This document shows positions 4,568 through 7,109 of a DNA stretch of 7,109 bases, piece by piece; within the stretch, counting starts at the first letter, position 1, and each line of letters starts with the position of its first letter. Source of the stretch: an uncultured Ruminococcus sp. (GTDB lineage: Bacteria; Bacillota; Clostridia; Oscillospirales; Ruminococcaceae); assembly GCA_946404705.1 (NCBI GenBank), contig CAMJES010000109.1:1-7109 (forward strand), read 5' to 3'. Made by a program: the position numbers and the translations under genes. Below the pieces are notes generated by a model. It was not told the DNA's origin and searched no databases. It saw only the letters and a list, made by a program, of their open reading frames with translations.

Positions 4568-5989
4568 ATGAAAAGAAACATTGTATTGTGTGCTGCACTT
4601 GCGGCGGTGATCTCGCTTTCCGCCTGCGGAGCAAACGGAGAAACAACGGAAACCACCGCCAAAACATCACAGGAACAGACAACGGTTTCTGAAGCTGCCG
4701 AAGACAACGAGGCTGACGAAGAAGAAACAACTGCCGAAACAACAGCAGAAACCGAACCCGAAGAGGAGGTTTCTACCAAAATATCCTCGATTGAATGCTT
4801 ACGAAACGGCACATTTGCTTTTGAAGTGCCGCGCTCGGACGGGAAGAAGCAGTTTTATCTTTACGATATTGCTGAAAAAAAGATGACAAAGGTAAATGAA
4901 TCCTTGGATCTATACAGCATTAGCGATGCGTTGGGAAATCTGATCTATACTTTATCCGACGGAACATATCACATATATAATGCCGCAACTGGCGAAGATC
5001 TTTTTGAAAGCGACATGGATAAGTCATTTATTATTTCACCTACAAATCGTGATCCCGATAAGGATCCGTATTATATGCAGCACGTACTCTCCGACAATGC
5101 TGTGTTTGTGGTGAAAACAACTACTGCCTTTTCGGGAAACAAGAGTGAGTTAGGCTGTATCGGAAAGGATGGAAGCTGGATAATGCCCATGACGGCAGGA
5201 ACTCAGTATTTTAACGGAAAACGTTTTTACACAAATTCTATTGACTCCAATTATATTTTGGTTAAATACGTTAACGAACCCGGTTACTCCTACTTTATTT
5301 ATGATGTAAAAAACGACAAAAGGGTATGTGAAGATAAGTTCAAAGAGGGCATCAAATTTGTCACTCATCCCGAAGGTTCGGATTACTGCTATATGCTGAA
5401 TCTGGATCAGCCGGAAATTGTAAAATATGATATGAAAAACGACTGCATTGCCGAGAGCATTCTCAACGGAAAAGCTTTTGATTATTATACTAAACTCATT
5501 CCAAATGGAAAATTCATTGTATCAGACCCGTATGCACCCGGTGAGATCTCAGTTTTGGATACTGCAACTGACACCATTACTAAGTTTGATCTTACACAAT
5601 ATGCCGATAGTCATTATGATGCCCCGAAAGGACACATGGTTTACGATAATTATATTTTGGCTTATCTTGCTAACAACGGAACCTATTATACCGGAGTGTT
5701 TGACCAAAGCGGAGAACCTGCTTTTGAACCTATGGAAGGTGAGCCGGATTATTATTGCAGCGATGATTACATTTTGTTATTCAATAGCGAAGAATATAAT
5801 CTCTTTAATGTTAAATCGGGAGAGCTTAAAACAGAATCCTATGACCGTGATAATTATGAATTCTTCGGTTTTGACGAAACTACAAGTACGATTCTTGTCC
5901 GTGTAAAAGACTCCGAGGACGGAAAGGAATATTACTATCTTGCCGATATTTCAGACCCCATGAACTACTACGATCCCTTTGAAAAATAA
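4568..5989 (+). CDS. Lipoprotein of unknown function with Thr/Glu-rich linker and repeated beta-strand units
   Basis: This 473-residue protein begins with a lipoprotein signal peptide: MKRN, a hydrophobic stretch, then the lipobox LSAC with Cys20 as the lipidated residue, so it should be anchored on the outer face of the membrane. Residues 21-65 are a low-complexity acidic Thr/Glu linker (runs such as TTETTAKT and ETTAETTAETE) that probably spans the cell wall. The rest (about 66-473) has repeated units of two or three short strands with a turn, such as FYLYDIAEKKMTKV, YHIYNAATGEDLF, YFIYDVKNDKRVC, ISVLDTATDTITKF and YNLFNVKSGELKT. This resembles beta-propeller blades. I recognise no enzyme motif and cannot name a function. 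It is divergent from the xre gene and its promoter contains an XRE half-site. Its base composition looks more A/T-rich than that of coaBC or cysK, which could mean separate acquisition. Confidence 0.85.
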   Translation: MKRNIVLCAALAAVISLSACGANGETTETTAKTSQEQTTVSEAAEDNEADEEETTAETTAETEPEEEVSTKISSIECLRNGTFAFEVPRSDGKKQFYLYDIAEKKMTKVNESLDLYSISDALGNLIYTLSDGTYHIYNAATGEDLFESDMDKSFIISPTNRDPDKDPYYMQHVLSDNAVFVVKTTTAFSGNKSELGCIGKDGSWIMPMTAGTQYFNGKRFYTNSIDSNYILVKYVNEPGYSYFIYDVKNDKRVCEDKFKEGIKFVTHPEGSDYCYMLNLDQPEIVKYDMKNDCIAESILNGKAFDYYTKLIPNGKFIVSDPYAPGEISVLDTATDTITKFDLTQYADSHYDAPKGHMVYDNYILAYLANNGTYYTGVFDQSGEPAFEPMEGEPDYYCSDDYILLFNSEEYNLFNVKSGELKTESYDRDNYEFFGFDETTSTILVRVKDSEDGKEYYYLADISDPMNYYDPFEK

Positions 5990-6007
5990 GCTTTTATAGA
6001 GTTTTTC

Positions 6008-6077
6008 TAAAGCGCAGTTCACATTGAAAACGAAAATGAATATACTTCGTTTTTCGCCCAATGTAAACTGCGCTTTA
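6008..6077. terminator. Long inverted repeat downstream of the lipoprotein gene, probable terminator
   Basis: Arms 6008-6026 (TAAAGCGCAGTT...) and 6059-6077 (...AACTGCGCTTTA) pair over 19 bp with one mismatch. Inside, AAAACGAA (6027-6034) pairs with TTCGTTTT (6046-6053). The 3' side is only moderately T-rich (CTTTATTATTTC). It begins 19 bases after the lipoprotein stop, so termination is the simplest role. The length and near-perfect symmetry would also fit a small palindromic repeat element. Confidence 0.65.
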
Positions 6078-6169
6078 TTATTTCAACTATCCGGAAAATT
6101 TTATATAAAATGCTAAAAAAATCTGAAAATTTTGTATAAACATAACTATTTTAGACAAAACACTAAATT
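6078..6169 (+). other. A/T-rich region upstream of the metY promoter with a phased direct repeat
   Basis: This stretch holds no gene. GAAAATTTTATATAAA (6094-6109) and GAAAATTTTGTATAAA (6125-6140) match at 15 of 16 positions and are 31 bases apart, about three helical turns. The nearer copy ends 33 bases before the -35 box. They could be activator sites, UP-element-like or bent DNA, or chance similarity in A/T-rich sequence. Confidence 0.4.
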
Positions 6170-6186
6170 CCTATTGACAAAGTAGG
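6170..6186 (+). promoter_or_regulatory. Operator A of metY, overlapping the -35 box
   Basis: CCTATTGACAAAGTAGG is identical over all 17 bases to the element on the cysK -35 box (2524-2540), whereas the flanks differ. An identical site before a second sulfur-assimilation gene supports a common regulator. Confidence 0.72.
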
Positions 6187-6202
6187 TAAATAATGTTATA
6201 CT
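6174..6202 (+). promoter_or_regulatory. metY promoter
   Basis: A perfect TTGACA (6174-6179), a 17-base spacer and TATACT (6197-6202) with TG one base upstream (extended -10) form a strong promoter. Transcription should begin near 6209, inside operator B. Confidence 0.88.
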
Positions 6203-6206
6203 AAAC

Positions 6207-6227
6207 CTAACCTACCAAGTAGGTTAG
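6207..6227 (+). promoter_or_regulatory. Operator B of metY, perfect 9-bp inverted repeat
   Basis: CTAACCTAC (6207-6215) and GTAGGTTAG (6219-6227) are exact reverse complements around the spacer CAA. The site covers the predicted transcription start and is centred 39 bases downstream of the centre of operator A, as at cysK. Both operators share the half-site AAGTAGG, which suggests that one protein binds both. Confidence 0.72.
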
Positions 6228-6320
6228 TATGAATTGAGAAAAATAATACGAAAATTCTGTTTGAAACGCTGCTCTTGAATTTATTCGGTTTAAGCAAAAA
6301 TAAAAAGGGAATGATTATTT
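6228..6320 (+). other. metY mRNA leader
   Basis: About 110 bases of leader are predicted between the transcription start and the metY ATG. I find no S-box, T-box or other recognisable riboswitch pattern and no terminator in it. A weak 6-bp hairpin can form from CTTGAA and TTTAAG (about 6274-6294). The ribosome binding site AAGGGA (6305-6310) is at the end. Confidence 0.45.
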
Positions 6321-7063
6321 ATGAATTTTAATACAGCTTTGCTGCATAATAACTTCAGAGGAGATACTTCAACGGGCGCAACGGTAGTTCCTGTCTGTCA
6401 GACGAGCGCTTTTGCGCACGAATCGGCGGAAAAGCTTGAAGCGGTATTCAACAGCAAGGCTTTCGGCTATGCTTATTCGAGGATAAGCAATCCCACGGTC
6501 GATTCCTTTGAAAAGCGTATGGCTGCTCTTGAGAAAGGAATCGGCGCAGTCGCCTGTTCATCCGGCATGGCGGCGGTGACAATGTCGCTGCTCAACATTT
6601 TACAGTCGGGTGACGAGATAATCGCAGGCTCGGGGTTGTTCGGGGGAACGCTCGATCTGTTTGAGGATCTGAAAGCATTCGGGATAACCGCAAAATTCAC
6701 GGACGATGTAACTCCCGAGAGCATTGAACCGCTTATCACGGACAAGACCAAGGCGATATTTGCCGAGCTTATCGGAAATCCTAAGCTTAACGTTGTCGAT
6801 GTCAAGGCAGTTGCAGAGCTTGCGCACAGTCACGGCATACCTCTTATTGCCGACAGCACAACAGCTACTCCGTATCTTATACACCCGTTTGAATATGGCG
6901 CAGACATTGTCGTTCATTCCTCGTCAAAATATATAAACGGCGGCGGAAATGCGATAAGCGGCGTTATCATCGACAGCGGCAGCTTCAAATGGGATGCTTC
7001 AAGATATCCCGGTTTCAAGGGATATGAAAAATTCGGAAAGCTTGCATATCTTGCAAAGCTTCG
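6321..7063 (+). CDS. metY: O-acetylhomoserine sulfhydrylase (thiol-lyase), 5' part, truncated by the contig end
   Basis: This PLP enzyme of the Cys/Met-metabolism family uses O-acetylhomoserine and sulfide to make homocysteine, the direct sulfhydrylation route to methionine. About 247 native residues are present; the family usually has about 420-430. Visible motifs are TGATVVPVCQTSAF, the cofactor-phosphate motif YAYSRISNPT (50-59), CSSGMAAV, LFGGT (106-110), IADSTTATPYL with Asp178 near the pyridine nitrogen, and the PLP lysine Lys203 in HSSSKYINGGG. Phe107 stands where many relatives have Tyr. AAGGGA lies 10 bases before the ATG. The reading frame appears to end at 7085, but its last six residues and stop come from adapter sequence; the real gene continues beyond the window. 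The promoter shares both operators with cysK. Cystathionine gamma-synthase or methionine gamma-lyase are the alternatives, but the N-terminus favours MetY. Confidence 0.9.
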
Positions 7064-7109
7064 AGATCGGAAGAGCGTCGTGTAGGGAAAGAGTGTAGAT
7101 CTCGGTGGT
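7064..7109 (-). other. Illumina P5/read-1 sequencing adapter (artefact)
   Basis: These 46 bases start AGATCGGAAGAGCGTCG and continue through GTGTAGGGAAAGAGTGTAG to TCTCGGTGGT. They match the reverse complement of the TruSeq universal adapter. There is no i5 index between its two parts. This is library sequence, not genomic DNA, and it gives metY a false stop codon. Confidence 0.98.

Noticed and set aside
6207..6227. Operator B of metY as an RNA terminator or attenuator hairpin
   Set aside because: The loop would be only 3 bases, no T-run follows, and the predicted transcription start lies inside the left arm. A DNA operator fits better, especially with the matching arm at cysK.
6228..6320. 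S-box or T-box riboswitch in the metY leader
   Set aside because: The leader is too short, has no terminator or anti-terminator pair, and shows no T-box or SAM-riboswitch core.
6311..6331. Six-codon leader peptide overlapping the metY start
   Set aside because: Its ATG directly abuts the ribosome binding site, leaving no spacing, and it encodes nothing of note such as Cys or Met runs.

Overview
The window is a fragment of a Gram-positive Clostridia genome, most like an Oscillospiraceae/Ruminococcus-type gut or rumen bacterium. I infer this from strong AGGAGG-type ribosome binding sites, an ECF S-component transporter next to coaBC, an Rrf2 regulator of clostridial type, a lipoprotein with a Thr/Glu-rich linker, and moderate GC with A/T-rich intergenic regions. 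Both ends are not biological. Bases 1-45 match an Illumina P7/read-2 adapter including an index-like octamer, and bases 7064-7109 match the P5/read-1 adapter in reverse complement. The native sequence is therefore about 46-7063, and the first and last genes are cut by library ends.

Layout: (i) the 3' end of an AraC-family regulator (46-299), ending in a terminator that it shares with a convergent ECF S component, probably the pantothenate-specific PanT (402-1061, minus). (ii) Divergent from panT is the bifunctional CoA biosynthesis gene coaBC (1217-2416), followed by two hairpins. (iii) cysK, cysteine synthase (2611-3543), then an Rrf2-family regulator with its own promoter (3603-4022). (iv) A small XRE regulator (4084-4401, minus), convergent with rrf2 and divergent from a 473-residue lipoprotein of unknown function (4568-5989); their shared intergenic region carries a perfect palindrome and related half-sites. 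(v) After a long inverted repeat and an A/T-rich region, the 5' part of an O-acetylhomoserine sulfhydrylase gene, metY (6321 to the adapter).

The genes fit a sulfur-amino-acid and CoA theme. PanT would import pantothenate. CoaB joins phosphopantothenate to cysteine, CysK makes that cysteine, and MetY fixes sulfide into homocysteine. The clearest regulatory signal is that the cysK and metY promoters carry the identical 17-base element CCTATTGACAAAGTAGG over the -35 box. Each also has a second related site (TAACCTAC...) just downstream of the -10, at the same 39-base centre-to-centre distance. The adjacent Rrf2 protein is the obvious candidate to bind them. That protein is unusual: it has a Cys at position 25, as in staphylococcal CymR, and also an IscR-like Cys trio at 92, 100 and 106. 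It lacks the CymR-type C-terminus.

The XRE/lipoprotein pair looks like a self-contained regulatory module placed between rrf2 and metY. I see no mobile element, CRISPR array, tRNA or rRNA.
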